Shown: positions 8,696 to 17,972, counted from the stretch's first letter. The stretch is 64,000 nt of DNA from an uncultured Prevotellaceae bacterium (GCA_902767045.1 CACXFT010000016.1:40202-104201), one strand, 5' to 3'. Program-made: numbers and translations. Notes: generated from the sequence alone by a model not told the origin.

Positions 8696-11173
8696 ATGAA
8701 ATACGCTATAGAACAGATAACGGCTCTTATTGGTGCCCGGCGCATAGGCAGCAGGGGTGCTCAGGTGGGTTTTCTGCTCACCGACAGTCGTTCGCTTTGT
8801 TTCCCGGAGGAAACGTTGTTTTTTGCCTTGACGACCACCCGCAACGATGGTCATCGTTATATCCCTGAACTTTATCGGCGTGGTGTGCGCAACTTTGTTA
8901 TCTCCCAGCGCGAGGTGGTGGGCGAGCAATATGCCGATGCCAACTTTCTGGTAGTCGATAACACCCTCACCGCCCTGCAGCGGTTGGCCGAGCGCCATCG
9001 CGACGAGTTCGACATTCCCATTGTGGGCATCACCGGTTCAAACGGTAAAACCGTGGTGAAGGAGTGGCTCTACCAGGTGCTCAGAGAGAATCCCAACCAA
9101 GGAGCCTCGCCGGCCATCACCCGTTCGCCGCGCAGCTACAATTCCCAGATTGGTGTACCCCTGTCGGTGTGGCTGTTGGGCGAGAAGAGTCGGGTGGGCA
9201 TCTTCGAGGCCGGCATCAGCCAGCCGGGTGAGATGGAAACCCTGCACGACATCATCCAGCCCACCATTGGTGTGCTCACCCATATTGGTCCGGCGCACCA
9301 AGAGAACTTCCGTTCGGTTGAAGAGAAATGCATGGAGAAGATGCAGCTCTTCCGCGATGCCGAGGCCGTGGTATATTGCACCGACGACGAGGTGGTGAGC
9401 CATTGCATGCGGCGCTCGGGCTATCAGGGAAAGAAAATCGGTTGGTCGCTCAAAGATCAGCAGGCAGCCATGTTTATTTCCAAAGTATCAGATAATTCTG
9501 AAAATTCCGATAACTCAGGGGTCACTGTAAATTATGTTTTCGCCGGGGGGAAAGGTTCGTTCTCCATTCCCTTTGTTGATGACGCTTCGGTTGAGAACGC
9601 TATCACCACCGCTACTGTTGCCCTCTACTTGGGAGTGTCGCCCGACGCACTGGCCGAGCGCATGCCCCAGTTGGAACCTGTTGCCATGCGCTTGGAGGTG
9701 GTAGACGGCAGGCGGGGATGCACCCTCATCAACGACTCTTACAACAGCGACGTGAACTCGCTCGACATCGCCCTCGACTTCATGCAACGGCGGTATGGCG
9801 GCGGCACGCTCATCCTGAGCGACATCTACGAAAGCGGTATGAACCGCCACGACCTCTATCGCCAGGTTTCAGACTTGCTAATGAAGCGGGGCGTGAAAAA
9901 GTTCATAGGCATTGGCACCGACCTTGTGCGTGCCCATGCCACCGAGTGCATCAGACTCTCCGATAACATTGAAACACACTTCTTCGAGTCGGTAGAAGCT
10001 TTCATGGGCAGCGAGGCCTTCACCCATCTGCGCTCAGAGGTGATTCTCATCAAGGGTGCCCGTGCCTTTGGCTTCGACCGCATCACCGACCAGCTGAGCA
10101 ACAAGGTTCACGAGACCACACTCGAAGTGAACCTGAACACGTTGGTTGAGAACCTGAACCGCCACCGTGCCTGCTTGCATCCCGACACGAAGATGGTGTG
10201 CATGATCAAGGCCGATGCCTACGGAGCCGGGGCTGTGGAAGTGGCCAAAACCTTGCAAGACCGTGGGGTGGACTATCTTGCCGTGGCCGTGGCCGACGAG
10301 GGAGTGACCCTGCGCCGAGCCGGAGTAACCGCCAACATCATGGTGATGAATCCCGAGATGTCGAGCTTTAAAACCCTCTTTGACTATCGGCTGGAACCAG
10401 AGGTGTATAGCTTCCGCTTGCTCGACGCACTCATCCTTGCCGCCCGCAAGGAGGGTATCACCGGCTGGCCCGTGCACATCAAGTTAGACACTGGCATGCA
10501 TCGCCTTGGCTTCGACCCCGCCACCCAGCTCGACGAACTCATCGACCGACTGCAACATCAGCAGGCTGTTATCCCGCGCAGCGTGTTCTCACATTTCGTA
10601 GGCTCCGACAGCGACCGCTTCGACGACTTCTCTACCCGTCAGTTCGAAATCTTCGACCAGGCCAGCAAGAAACTGCAGGCCGCCTTCCCCCATAAAATCC
10701 TGCGCCACATCTGCAATTCGGCCGGCATCCTGCGCTTCCCCGAGCGACAACTCGATATGTGTAGGCTCGGCATCGGACTCTACGAAAACGTGTCGGCCCT
10801 GTGGACCACCATCCTGCAGCTGCGCCATGTGCCCGCCGGCGACAGCGTGGGCTACAGTCGCAACACCGTGATGGAACGCGACAGCGTGATTGCCGCCATT
10901 CCCATCGGTTATGCCGACGGCCTCGACCGCATGATGGGCAACCGTCACGGATGCTGCGTGGTGAACGGACAGCGTGCCCCATACGTGGGAAACATCTGCA
11001 TGGATGTGGCACTGGTAGACGTGACCGGCATTGACTGCAACGAAGGCGACCGCGTGCAGGTGTTCGGTCCCGACCTCACCGCCGACGAGGTGGCCGGCAT
11101 GCTCGGCACTATCTCTTACGAAGTGCTCACGTCGGTATCGAACAGGGTGAAGAGGGTGTATTTCGAAGAGTAA
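8696..11173 (+). CDS. murF-alr: Bifunctional MurF / alanine racemase
   Basis: A fusion of UDP-MurNAc-tripeptide D-alanyl-D-alanine ligase (residues about 1-455) and PLP-dependent alanine racemase (about 460-825), a domain pair known in Bacteroidota. It supplies D-Ala and adds D-Ala-D-Ala to the peptidoglycan precursor in the cytosol. The MurF ATP loop GITGSNGKT lies near residue 115. The racemase PLP lysine is K505 in KADAYGAG, and a catalytic-type tyrosine is at about Y720 (VGYSRN). The start at 8696 is preferred over an upstream TTG in the same frame because that extension overlaps the promoter. Residues near 265-275 (SDNSENSDNSG, about 9487-9520) are encoded by three 9-bp units and look like a repeat insertion in the MurF half. 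Confidence 0.95.
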   Translation: MKYAIEQITALIGARRIGSRGAQVGFLLTDSRSLCFPEETLFFALTTTRNDGHRYIPELYRRGVRNFVISQREVVGEQYADANFLVVDNTLTALQRLAERHRDEFDIPIVGITGSNGKTVVKEWLYQVLRENPNQGASPAITRSPRSYNSQIGVPLSVWLLGEKSRVGIFEAGISQPGEMETLHDIIQPTIGVLTHIGPAHQENFRSVEEKCMEKMQLFRDAEAVVYCTDDEVVSHCMRRSGYQGKKIGWSLKDQQAAMFISKVSDNSENSDNSGVTVNYVFAGGKGSFSIPFVDDASVENAITTATVALYLGVSPDALAERMPQLEPVAMRLEVVDGRRGCTLINDSYNSDVNSLDIALDFMQRRYGGGTLILSDIYESGMNRHDLYRQVSDLLMKRGVKKFIGIGTDLVRAHATECIRLSDNIETHFFESVEAFMGSEAFTHLRSEVILIKGARAFGFDRITDQLSNKVHETTLEVNLNTLVENLNRHRACLHPDTKMVCMIKADAYGAGAVEVAKTLQDRGVDYLAVAVADEGVTLRRAGVTANIMVMNPEMSSFKTLFDYRLEPEVYSFRLLDALILAARKEGITGWPVHIKLDTGMHRLGFDPATQLDELIDRLQHQQAVIPRSVFSHFVGSDSDRFDDFSTRQFEIFDQASKKLQAAFPHKILRHICNSAGILRFPERQLDMCRLGIGLYENVSALWTTILQLRHVPAGDSVGYSRNTVMERDSVIAAIPIGYADGLDRMMGNRHGCCVVNGQRAPYVGNICMDVALVDVTGIDCNEGDRVQVFGPDLTADEVAGMLGTISYEVLTSVSNRVKRVYFEE

Positions 11174-11231
11174 ACAGTGAAGGGTGATGAGTGAACAGTT
11201 TTGATTACCTATAACATTGTTAGGAATATTG

Positions 11232-12332
11232 ATGAAGAATAAAGCGCATAGAAGAGTTTTGCTGTTGCTGGCTGCGCTGTTGGCATGCTGTGTAACGGCC
11301 GATGCACAGCTGTTCAAGAAACTGAAGAAGAAAAAGAAGAAACAACCCGTTGAGGCTGTTGCCGATGTGCCGCAAGCGGTGAACACCGACTCCCTGCAGA
11401 TGGCCATGGCCGATATACACACCTGTGCCGACAACCATTTCAACCGGAACGCCTTCCTCGGCATCCCCATGGGCCTATCGGCCAAGGGATTCCACACCCG
11501 GCTGGTGGCTCAGGGCTTCAGTGAACCTGCCCACCAACAGAACTACTTCTATCTCTATCAGGGGAAGACATTCGGTGCCGATGCCCGGCTCTACCTGCTC
11601 AAGAGCGACAGCACAGCCATGGTGTATGGCGTGAGCGTGGAAGAGACCGCGGCCGGACTCAGCGAGCAGTCGGCCCGCCAGCGTTTCCAAGAACTGAAGG
11701 CACAGCTCTCGAAGGTCTATGGCGATGGCTATGTGTGCAGCAGAGGTGAGGAATATGTGATTACCACTCCGCTTGGCGCGGTCTCGCTCCACTACGAGCG
11801 TGTGGCCGGCGGCGGGGGCTACAGCATAGGGTATCAGATTGATGATGCCAAAGCATATAGCGATGCCTACCGAGAGATGGCCGACCCCGCAGGCGAAGAG
11901 CTTCCGCGAAACATCGATGCCGGCGGATTGGCCGACACGCCCTGCCATTCGGCAATAGCAGAACTGGCACAACTGCTCATGCTGGCCGGTTCGCCCCAGA
12001 AAGCGAAACCATTGCTGGCAACCTACGACTATAAAGTAGGGCGCGAGACTGCCGCACAACTGCCTGCCACCTTCAGCATGGGCAATGGCTATCAGGCGCG
12101 GGCAACCATCACCAAGCGCGGCAAAGCCATCACAGCAGTTGCCATCACCGCTAACGACCGTGCCGAACTCGTTCGCGACGACCTGCTCCGCCTGGGCTTC
12201 ACCGAAGAGGGAACGACTTTCGTCAGCGGCTCTCTGAAAGCAACGCTCACCCAGAATAAACAGGAACAGCAAGTGCTCAGCATGAGCAAAAATGTGCCTG
12301 CGAAGAAGGGTGGACGGAAGAGAGGGAAATAA
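11232..12332 (+). CDS. Secreted protein of unknown function
   Basis: A 366-residue protein with an N-terminal signal peptide (RRVLLLLAALLACCVTADAQ), followed by a strongly basic LFKKLKKKKKKQ stretch. The remainder seems to hold two related alpha/beta halves: FLGIPMGLSAKGFHTRLVAQGF...KVYGDGYV, and a second starting near LLRLGFTEEGTTF. The second half repeats the pattern of a short helix plus a strand with LGFTEEG. I cannot place it in a named family. It is probably periplasmic, and its message may follow murF-alr, 58 bases upstream. The ATG at 11232 is chosen over an upstream TTG. Confidence 0.65.
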   Translation: MKNKAHRRVLLLLAALLACCVTADAQLFKKLKKKKKKQPVEAVADVPQAVNTDSLQMAMADIHTCADNHFNRNAFLGIPMGLSAKGFHTRLVAQGFSEPAHQQNYFYLYQGKTFGADARLYLLKSDSTAMVYGVSVEETAAGLSEQSARQRFQELKAQLSKVYGDGYVCSRGEEYVITTPLGAVSLHYERVAGGGGYSIGYQIDDAKAYSDAYREMADPAGEELPRNIDAGGLADTPCHSAIAELAQLLMLAGSPQKAKPLLATYDYKVGRETAAQLPATFSMGNGYQARATITKRGKAITAVAITANDRAELVRDDLLRLGFTEEGTTFVSGSLKATLTQNKQEQQVLSMSKNVPAKKGGRKRGK

Positions 12333-12345
12333 GTAATAGGTGAAG

Positions 12346-12392
12346 TTACACGAACCACCCCTAACCCCTCCTTTATGAAAGGAGGGGACTAC
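12346..12392 (-). repeat. Palindromic CCCCTCCTTT element, copy 4 (reverse)
   Basis: A full reverse-orientation copy (TTACACGAACCACCCC...GGGGACTAC) placed 14 bases after the stop of the preceding gene. Confidence 0.9.
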
Positions 12393-12433
12393 AAATGGAG
12401 GCTTCTTGAGGACTACAAATGGAGGCTTCTTGG
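12386..12433 (+). repeat. Perfect-looking 24-bp tandem duplication
   Basis: The 24-base unit starting GGACTACAAATGGAGGCTTC occurs twice back to back and overlaps the end of palindromic copy 4. It lies in the leader of the GatC-like gene. Confidence 0.85.
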
Positions 12434-12487
12434 GAACTATAAACTTACGAAATAAACGAAAACAAACAATAAAACAACTACAACCTT

Positions 12488-13843
12488 ATGGAACAAGTAT
12501 TCAGTTACATTATCAGTCTGGGCGCAGCTGTGATGATGCCCATCCTGTTTACCATCATCGGACTGTGCATCGGCATGAAGTTTGGCAAAGCCCTGAAAAG
12601 CGGACTCTTCGTGGGCGTGGGTTTCATTGGTCTGAACGTGGTGACCAAGCTGCTCACCGACAACTTTACCTCGCCACTCGAGGGCATCTCTGAACTCTAC
12701 CAGTTGGCACTGAGCGTGTTCGACATGGGCTGGCCAGCCGCCGCTGCCGTGGCCTATAACACTGCCGTGGGCGCGCTCATCATTCCCATTCTGCTTGGGG
12801 TAAACTTTTTGTTGCTCATCACCAAGTGTACGCGCACCGTCAACATCGACCTGTGGAACTATTGGCATTTCGCCTTCATTGGTGCCGTGGCTTATTTTGT
12901 GATGGACCAGTCGTTGGCCTGGGGCTACTTTGCTGCCATCGTGTGCTATGTGGTAACCCTTGTGATGGCCGATCTCACCGCCGAAAAGTTTCAGAAACAC
13001 TACGACCTGCCGGGCATTTCCATCCCGCAGCCGTTCTGTCAGAGCTTCACCCCGTTTGCCGTGGGCCTTAACTGGCTGCTCGACCGCATTCCCGGGTTCT
13101 CGAAGCTCGATGTTGATGCCGAAGGACTGAAACGCAAGTTTGGCGTTTTGGGTGAACCTCTTGTGCTGGGTGTTATCGTGGGAGCCCTCATTGGCATTGC
13201 CGCCCAGTTAGACATCAAGAAGATTCTCGCCTTAGGTGTGACCATGGGAGCCGTGATGGAACTCATCCCCCGCATCACCAGTCTGTTCATCGACGGACTG
13301 AAACCCATTGCCGAGAAAACGCAAGAGGTGGTGAAACAGAAGTTCAGCGGCAAGAAGGTGTACATTGGCATGTCGCCAGCCCTGGTTATCGGCCATCCCA
13401 CCACGCTGGTGTGCTCGGTTATTCTTATTCCCGTTATCCTTGCCGTGGCCGTGTTCCTGCCCGGCAACCAGTTCCTGCCCCTTGCTTCGTTGGCAGGCAT
13501 GTTCTATCTGTTCCCCCTGGTGTTGCCCTATACCAAAGGCAATGTGGTGAAGAGTCTCATCATTGGGTTTGTGGCACTGGTCATTGGCCTCTACTTTGTT
13601 ACCGACATGGCACCCGCCTTCACTCAGGCAGCCCACGAGGTGTATGCAGCTACCCAAAACGATGCCGCCAAAATTCCAGAGGGCTTCGAAGCCGGCGCTC
13701 TCGACTTTGCGTCGAGCCTGTTCGGGTGGGTTATCTATAAGTGTGTGGCCTATCTCGAATGGGTGGGGGCCGCCCTACTCACCATCATTACCATTGGCAT
13801 GGTGCTGTGGAACCGGAGGCGCATTGTTGCCGATGAGGGGTGA
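12488..13843 (+). CDS. Orphan PTS IIC-like membrane transporter (galactitol/GatC family)
   Basis: A 451-residue protein with about 11-12 hydrophobic segments, starting MEQVFSYIISLGAAVMMPI, in the style of the galactitol-type EIIC family. It contains the cytoplasmic loop GLKRKFGVLGEPLVLGVIVG typical of that family. No EIIA, EIIB, HPr or EI gene is in the window, and Bacteroidota generally lack a full PTS, so it probably works as a secondary carrier rather than by phosphotransfer. Its neighbours kduI and an ExuT-type carrier point to unsaturated uronate or hexuronate uptake. The last helix is followed by NRRRIVADEG at the C-terminus. Confidence 0.8.
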   Translation: MEQVFSYIISLGAAVMMPILFTIIGLCIGMKFGKALKSGLFVGVGFIGLNVVTKLLTDNFTSPLEGISELYQLALSVFDMGWPAAAAVAYNTAVGALIIPILLGVNFLLLITKCTRTVNIDLWNYWHFAFIGAVAYFVMDQSLAWGYFAAIVCYVVTLVMADLTAEKFQKHYDLPGISIPQPFCQSFTPFAVGLNWLLDRIPGFSKLDVDAEGLKRKFGVLGEPLVLGVIVGALIGIAAQLDIKKILALGVTMGAVMELIPRITSLFIDGLKPIAEKTQEVVKQKFSGKKVYIGMSPALVIGHPTTLVCSVILIPVILAVAVFLPGNQFLPLASLAGMFYLFPLVLPYTKGNVVKSLIIGFVALVIGLYFVTDMAPAFTQAAHEVYAATQNDAAKIPEGFEAGALDFASSLFGWVIYKCVAYLEWVGAALLTIITIGMVLWNRRRIVADEG

Positions 13844-13868
13844 GTTTTTTTAAATGGCGTGAAAGGTG

Positions 13869-13987
13869 TTAATGGCGTTCATAACGTTCATAACGATAAT
13901 AACGTTCCTAACGTTCCTAACGTTCCTAACGTTCCTAACGATAATAACGTTCATAACGTTCCTAACGAAAATAACGAAAAGAAAAAC
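13869..13987. repeat. Period-9 AACGTT array before kduI
   Basis: About thirteen 9-bp units of ATAACGTTC, CTAACGTTC, ATAACGATA and ATAACGAAA fill the spacer between the GatC-like gene and kduI. The array reads without stops in the kduI frame (VHN, VPN, DNN tripeptides) but lies upstream of the natural signal-peptide start. Related arrays are at 14980-15121 and, on the other strand, 54795-54955. Confidence 0.9.
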
Positions 13988-13996
13988 AATAAACCA

Positions 13997-14971
13997 ATGA
14001 AAAAAGCAATTTTTAGTTTTGCCCTTTTGATGGGCGTGCTGGGCGTTCAGGCCCAGCAAGATGTGAAGTTCCAGACAGCCTGCCACCCGCAAGACGTGAA
14101 GCACTATGACACGCAGACCCTGCGCGACCGTTTCGTGATGGAAAAGGTGATGGAGGCCGATAAGATTCACCTCACCTATTCTCACTACGACCGCTTCATC
14201 TATGGCGGTGCCATGCCCGTAACCAAGGGACTGAAGCTCGAGAACTTTCTTGAGCTGGGACTCGATGTAGACCCCAACATCAAGGAGAAGTATTTCCTCT
14301 ATAACCGCGAACTCGGCGTTGTTAACTGCGGTGAGGGCGACGGTGTGGTGGTGGTTGACGGCAAGGAATATGCCCTCGCGCCCAAGGAGGCCCTCTACAT
14401 CGGTCGCGGACATATTGCCCCGGGCAAGGATGTGAACAAAGACGTGGAGTTCCGTTCCAAGGATGCTGCCAAGCCTGCCAAGTTTTACCTGAACTCGGCC
14501 ACTGCCCATCAGCACTATAAAACACAGTGGATTACACTCGACGGACGGAAAGGCTCGCTCAAGGCAGCCGTATGGGGACCCGTGGGCACCACCGAAGAGG
14601 CCAACAACCGCACGGTGTATAAGCTGATTGTGAACGACGTGCTTGAAGAAGGCCCCTGCCAGCTGCAGCTCGGGCTCACACAGCTGAACCCGGGAGCCGT
14701 GTGGAACACCATGCCCCCTCACACCCACGGCCGGCGCATAGAAGCTTACTACTACTTCAACCTGCCCGAGGGTCAGACCATTGCCCATGTAATGGGAGAA
14801 CCCCAGGAGAGTCGTGTGGTGTGGCTGCACAACGAACAGGCCATCATGTCGCCCGAGTGGAGCATTCACGCTGCTGCCGGAACCTATTACTATACTTTCA
14901 TCTGGGGCATGGCAGGCGAGAACCTCTTCTATAACGACAAGGACAATATTCCGGTGGTTGAGCTGAAGTGA
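13997..14971 (+). CDS. kduI: 5-dehydro-4-deoxy-D-glucuronate isomerase with a signal peptide
   Basis: A 324-residue KduI-family protein that converts 5-keto-4-deoxyuronate to 2,5-diketo-3-deoxygluconate, a step in pectin and glycosaminoglycan breakdown. The cupin metal site is visible as [15 protein letters not shown] (two His and a Glu), with a further His in [11 protein letters not shown]. The usual KduI is about 280 residues and cytosolic. This one begins [20 protein letters not shown], a convincing signal peptide, so the mature enzyme is probably periplasmic. The start at 13997 is chosen because everything upstream in frame is the 9-bp repeat. It lies between the GatC-like and ExuT-like carriers and is probably co-transcribed with both. 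Confidence 0.9.
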   Translation: MKKAIFSFALLMGVLGVQAQQDVKFQTACHPQDVKHYDTQTLRDRFVMEKVMEADKIHLTYSHYDRFIYGGAMPVTKGLKLENFLELGLDVDPNIKEKYFLYNRELGVVNCGEGDGVVVVDGKEYALAPKEALYIGRGHIAPGKDVNKDVEFRSKDAAKPAKFYLNSATAHQHYKTQWITLDGRKGSLKAAVWGPVGTTEEANNRTVYKLIVNDVLEEGPCQLQLGLTQLNPGAVWNTMPPHTHGRRIEAYYYFNLPEGQTIAHVMGEPQESRVVWLHNEQAIMSPEWSIHAAAGTYYYTFIWGMAGENLFYNDKDNIPVVELK

Positions 14972-14979
14972 AAAACGGG

Positions 14980-15121
14980 AATAACGAGAATAACGTTCAT
15001 AACGTAAATAACGAGAATAACGTTCAGAACGAAAGTAACGTTCATAACGAAGGTAACGTTCATAACGAAAGTAACGTTCATAACGTTCATAACGTTCATA
15101 ACGAAAGAAACGCAATAACGA
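14980..15121. repeat. Period-9 AACGTT array before exuT
   Basis: About fifteen units of ATAACGTTC, ATAACGAGA, GTAACGTTC and ATAACGAAA occupy the whole gap between kduI and the MFS gene and end two bases before its ATG. Any ribosome-binding context for that gene is therefore supplied by the repeat. Confidence 0.9.
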
Positions 15122-15122
15122 A

Positions 15123-16598
15123 ATGACAACCTCAACCAAAGCCCCAAAAATGACCAACTACCGTTGGGTGATTTGTGCGATGCTGTTCTTCGCCACCACG
15201 GTGAACTATATGGACCGGCAGGTGCTTTCGCTCACATGGAAAGACTTCATCGCGCCCGAGTTCCATTGGACTGATGCCGACTACGGAACCATCACATCTG
15301 TGTTCTCTATCCTCTATGCTGTGTTTTGCCTCTTTGCCGGAAAGTTCATCGACTGGATGGGCACCAAGAAAGGCTATCTGTGGGCCATCTTCGTGTGGTC
15401 GCTCGGTGCCTGCCTGCATGCCGCCTGTGGTTGGCTCACCATGCAAATTGAGGGCATTGGCAGCGTGGAAGCGCTCAAGGCTGTGGAGGCAGGTTCCATG
15501 ACTGCTCTGAGCATTGCCACGGTGAGCGTTTATTTGTTCCTGTTCTGCCGTTCGGTGCTGGCCATGGGCGAATCGGGCAACTTCCCCGCCGCCATCAAGG
15601 TAACAGCCGAATACTTTCCCAAGAAAGACCGCGCCTTTGCCACCTCCATCTTCAATGCCGGAGCCTCCATTGGGGCACTGGCAGCTCCTGTAACCATTCC
15701 CCCCTTGGCCGAAATGTTCGGATGGGAGATGGCATTCATCATTATCGGTGGACTGGGTTTTGTGTGGATGGCCCTGTGGGTGTTCATCTACGACAAGCCT
15801 GCGAAGCATAGTCGGGTGAACGAGGCCGAGCTTGCCTACATCAACCAAGACGAGGAAGAAATTAATGCAGAAAGCAGAAAGCAGACAGCAGAAGAACCCG
15901 CCATTGGCTTTTTGAAGTGTTTCACCTATCGGCAGACGTGGTCGTTCATTTTCGGAAAGTTCATGACCGATGGTGTTTGGTGGTTCTATCTTTTCTGGGC
16001 TCCCGCCTATTTCAGCGACCAGTTTGGCTATAAGTCGTCGTCGGGCATGGGGCAGCTGCTCATCTTCACGCTCTATGCCATTGTAACCGTGGTATCAATA
16101 TTCGGAGGCTATCTGCCCAAGTTCTTTGTAGAGAAGCATGGCATGCACCCATACGCCGGACGCATGTTGGCCATGCTCATCTTTGCCTTCTTCCCCCTCT
16201 TTGCCTTGTTTGCACAGCCATTGGCCATGTGGGAAGCAAGCCCCATCGACCCCGCGTGGTGGCCGGCCATCATCATTGGACTGGCCGGAGCCGGGCATCA
16301 GGCTTGGTCGGCCAACATCTTCTCTACCGTGGGCGACATGTTCCCCAAATCGACCATTGCCACCATCACCGGCATTGGAGCCATGGCAGGCGGACTGGGT
16401 TCAATGATCATCAACAAGTGTTCGGGCAATCTGTTCACCTTTGCCGAGAATCAGGGTTCGGCCTTCACGTTCCTCGGTTTCGAGGGGAAGCCCGCCGGCT
16501 ACATGATTATCTTCTGCATTTGTGCCGTGGCCTATCTCATTGGCTGGTGCATCATGAAGCTGCTCGTTCCCAAGTATAAACCCATTGTTGAGGGTTGA
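15123..16598 (+). CDS. exuT: MFS hexuronate transporter (ExuT-like, ACS family)
   Basis: A 491-residue carrier with 12 predicted membrane segments. Its N-terminal signature YRWVICAMLFFATTVNYMDRQVLSL and GESGNFPAAIKVTAEYFPKKDRAFATSIFNAGASIGA are typical of the anion:cation symporter family that takes up glucuronate or galacturonate. A second copy of the pattern near the C-terminus reads GDMFPKSTIATITGIGAMAGGLGS. The cytoplasmic loop between helices 6 and 7 contains NAESRKQTAEE, encoded by four AAGCAGA-type heptamers, an apparent in-frame repeat insertion. With KduI and the GatC-like protein it forms a uronate-use block. Confidence 0.9.
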   Translation: MTTSTKAPKMTNYRWVICAMLFFATTVNYMDRQVLSLTWKDFIAPEFHWTDADYGTITSVFSILYAVFCLFAGKFIDWMGTKKGYLWAIFVWSLGACLHAACGWLTMQIEGIGSVEALKAVEAGSMTALSIATVSVYLFLFCRSVLAMGESGNFPAAIKVTAEYFPKKDRAFATSIFNAGASIGALAAPVTIPPLAEMFGWEMAFIIIGGLGFVWMALWVFIYDKPAKHSRVNEAELAYINQDEEEINAESRKQTAEEPAIGFLKCFTYRQTWSFIFGKFMTDGVWWFYLFWAPAYFSDQFGYKSSSGMGQLLIFTLYAIVTVVSIFGGYLPKFFVEKHGMHPYAGRMLAMLIFAFFPLFALFAQPLAMWEASPIDPAWWPAIIIGLAGAGHQAWSANIFSTVGDMFPKSTIATITGIGAMAGGLGSMIINKCSGNLFTFAENQGSAFTFLGFEGKPAGYMIIFCICAVAYLIGWCIMKLLVPKYKPIVEG

Positions 16599-16612
16599 CC
16601 CACTATGTGAGT

Positions 16613-17128
16613 TTATTCTAAATTTAATTGGCGAACCTCAGCGTTCGCCATTTTTTGTATCTCGTTCATGGGAATGCCTTGGTGAACGCTCAGGATGGCT
16701 TTGTTGATGATGCCGTGCCCCACGGCGAGAATTGTTTTCCCCGCGTATTCCCGGCGCAGCAGTTGCAGGAAGCGTCGGGCACGTTCTTTCATCTGACCGA
16801 GTGTTTCCACATCGTTGGGCCAGGGTTTATCCTTCAGGTCGGGAATGAATAAACCCGTGAACCCGCCCCAGTCGCGTTCGCGCAGCAGAGGAGTGGTGTT
16901 CACGGGTTTATTGTGCGGTTCAGCAATAATGCGGCAGGTGTCGATGGAGCGTTTCAAGTCGCTCGAAATAAACACGTCGATTGTTTCGTTGCGCAGCAGG
17001 TCGCGCACCTGGCGTGCCTGTTCTTCGCCCTTGGCAGTGAGCGCCCCCGGCGTTTGTCCTTGCAGAATCTGGTTCACGTTGTCTACGGTTTCTCCGTGCC
17101 TGACCAAAAGAAGAGTAGTGTTGCACAT
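16613..17128 (-). CDS. Histidine phosphatase (phosphoglycerate-mutase-like)
   Basis: A 171-residue protein with the LVRHGET signature at residues 8-14, whose His is the phospho-acceptor, and a second catalytic His in ILAVGHGIINKAIL. Short single-domain members act on small phosphorylated metabolites; the substrate cannot be told from sequence. The start at 17128 (MCNTTLLLVRHGE) is preferred over an upstream ATG that would place the promoter box inside the gene. It is transcribed divergently from the DUF308 gene, with promoter boxes only about 20 bases apart. Confidence 0.88.
   Translation of the reverse strand: MCNTTLLLVRHGETVDNVNQILQGQTPGALTAKGEEQARQVRDLLRNETIDVFISSDLKRSIDTCRIIAEPHNKPVNTTPLLRERDWGGFTGLFIPDLKDKPWPNDVETLGQMKERARRFLQLLRREYAGKTILAVGHGIINKAILSVHQGIPMNEIQKMANAEVRQLNLE
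16629..16656 (+). terminator. Terminator of exuT inside the 3' end of the phosphatase gene
   Basis: The hairpin TGGCGAAC-CTCAGC-GTTCGCCA is followed by TTTTTT on the plus strand. It lies within the last codons of the convergent phosphatase gene, so one sequence serves as a terminator and as coding DNA. Confidence 0.8.
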
Positions 17129-17152
17129 ATATTTGTTTCTTTTTTTGGGGTG

Positions 17153-17160
17153 CAAAGTTA
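17153..17160 (-). promoter_or_regulatory. -7 box of the phosphatase gene
   Basis: TAACTTTG on the minus strand matches TAnnTTTG and lies 24 bases before the chosen start. The -33 region is only T-rich, without a clear TTTG. Confidence 0.55.
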
Positions 17161-17181
17161 ATGTTTTTCACGAAAAAAACT

Positions 17182-17189
17182 TAACTTTG
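17182..17189 (+). promoter_or_regulatory. -7 box of the DUF308 gene
   Basis: TAACTTTG lies 26 bases before the ATG at 17216. Together with the minus-strand box at 17153-17160 it makes a compact divergent promoter pair sharing about 30 bases, so the two genes may compete or be co-regulated. Confidence 0.55.
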
Positions 17190-17215
17190 CAACTGAAGAA
17201 AGCATTTTATCCGAT

Positions 17216-17971
17216 ATGAAAGTTTTACAGTCATCACTTTTTCGTGCACTGGTGGCGATAGTCGTTGGTGTGCTCATCATTAAGTTCAGGGAAGACACGG
17301 TGCATTGGCTCACCATTGGCATTGGTGTTGCGTTTTTCATCAGCGGTTTGGTGTCGTGTGCCGTTTATTTCAGCATGCGTCGTGAATCGAAAGAGCAAAA
17401 GGTCTACGATGCCGATGGCCGTTTGCTTGCAGCCGGCACAGCCCCCTCGTTTCCCATAGTGGGTGTGGGCAGCATGGTGCTCGGTCTGATTCTGGCCCTG
17501 ATGCCCACCACCTTCATCACCGGTTTGATGTATGTGCTTGCCGGCATACTCATTCTGGGAGCCATAGGGCAGTATGTGAGCTTAGGGCGTGCGCTGCGTT
17601 TCTGTCGGGTGGGCTGGTTCTATTGGATTGCCCCCACGCTCACGCTTGTAATCTCTGTGCTCATGTTGGTGAAGCCCCTTGAGATGTTTGCAGCCCCGTT
17701 GCTCATTATTGGTTGGTGCATGATGCTGTATGGCGTTTCGGAATGTTTGAACACCTGGATGATTTATCGTGCCCGCAAGCAGTTTGAACGGCTTCAGGCA
17801 GCCGATGCAGCCGTCCGTGCCGGTGTTACAGCCGAAGAGGTGAAAGCCGAAGAAGTGAAAACCGATGAGAAACCGGCCCGGGAAAAGAAAGACGAAAAGA
17901 AGCCCGTAGCCCAAGAGCAGGACAGCACTATTGTAGCCGAGAGTTATTCGTTCGACGAGTCGTTCCTTTAG
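17216..17971 (+). CDS. DUF308/HdeD-like membrane protein
   Basis: A 251-residue protein with about six short hydrophobic helices (ALVAIVVGVLIIKF, WLTIGIGVAFFISGLVSCAVYF, GVGSMVLGLILALMP, ITGLMYVLAGILILGAI, WIAPTLTLVISVLMLVKP, LLIIGWCMMLYGVSEC). This is the pattern of the DUF308/HdeD family, members of which are linked to acid tolerance in enterobacteria. The C-terminal 50 residues are highly charged (EEVKAEEVKTDEKPAREKKDEKK) and probably cytoplasmic. The function here is unknown. Confidence 0.8.
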   Translation: MKVLQSSLFRALVAIVVGVLIIKFREDTVHWLTIGIGVAFFISGLVSCAVYFSMRRESKEQKVYDADGRLLAAGTAPSFPIVGVGSMVLGLILALMPTTFITGLMYVLAGILILGAIGQYVSLGRALRFCRVGWFYWIAPTLTLVISVLMLVKPLEMFAAPLLIIGWCMMLYGVSECLNTWMIYRARKQFERLQAADAAVRAGVTAEEVKAEEVKTDEKPAREKKDEKKPVAQEQDSTIVAESYSFDESFL

Positions 17972-17972
17972 G

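Noticed and set aside
13859-13996. A longer N-terminus for KduI made of VPN/VHN repeats
   Set aside because: It is the translated 9-bp array; the signal peptide starts naturally at 13997.
13850-15157. A 435-residue minus-strand frame with many RYERYERY repeats
   Set aside because: It is the reverse reading of kduI plus the 9-bp arrays; kduI on the plus strand has a clear family match.
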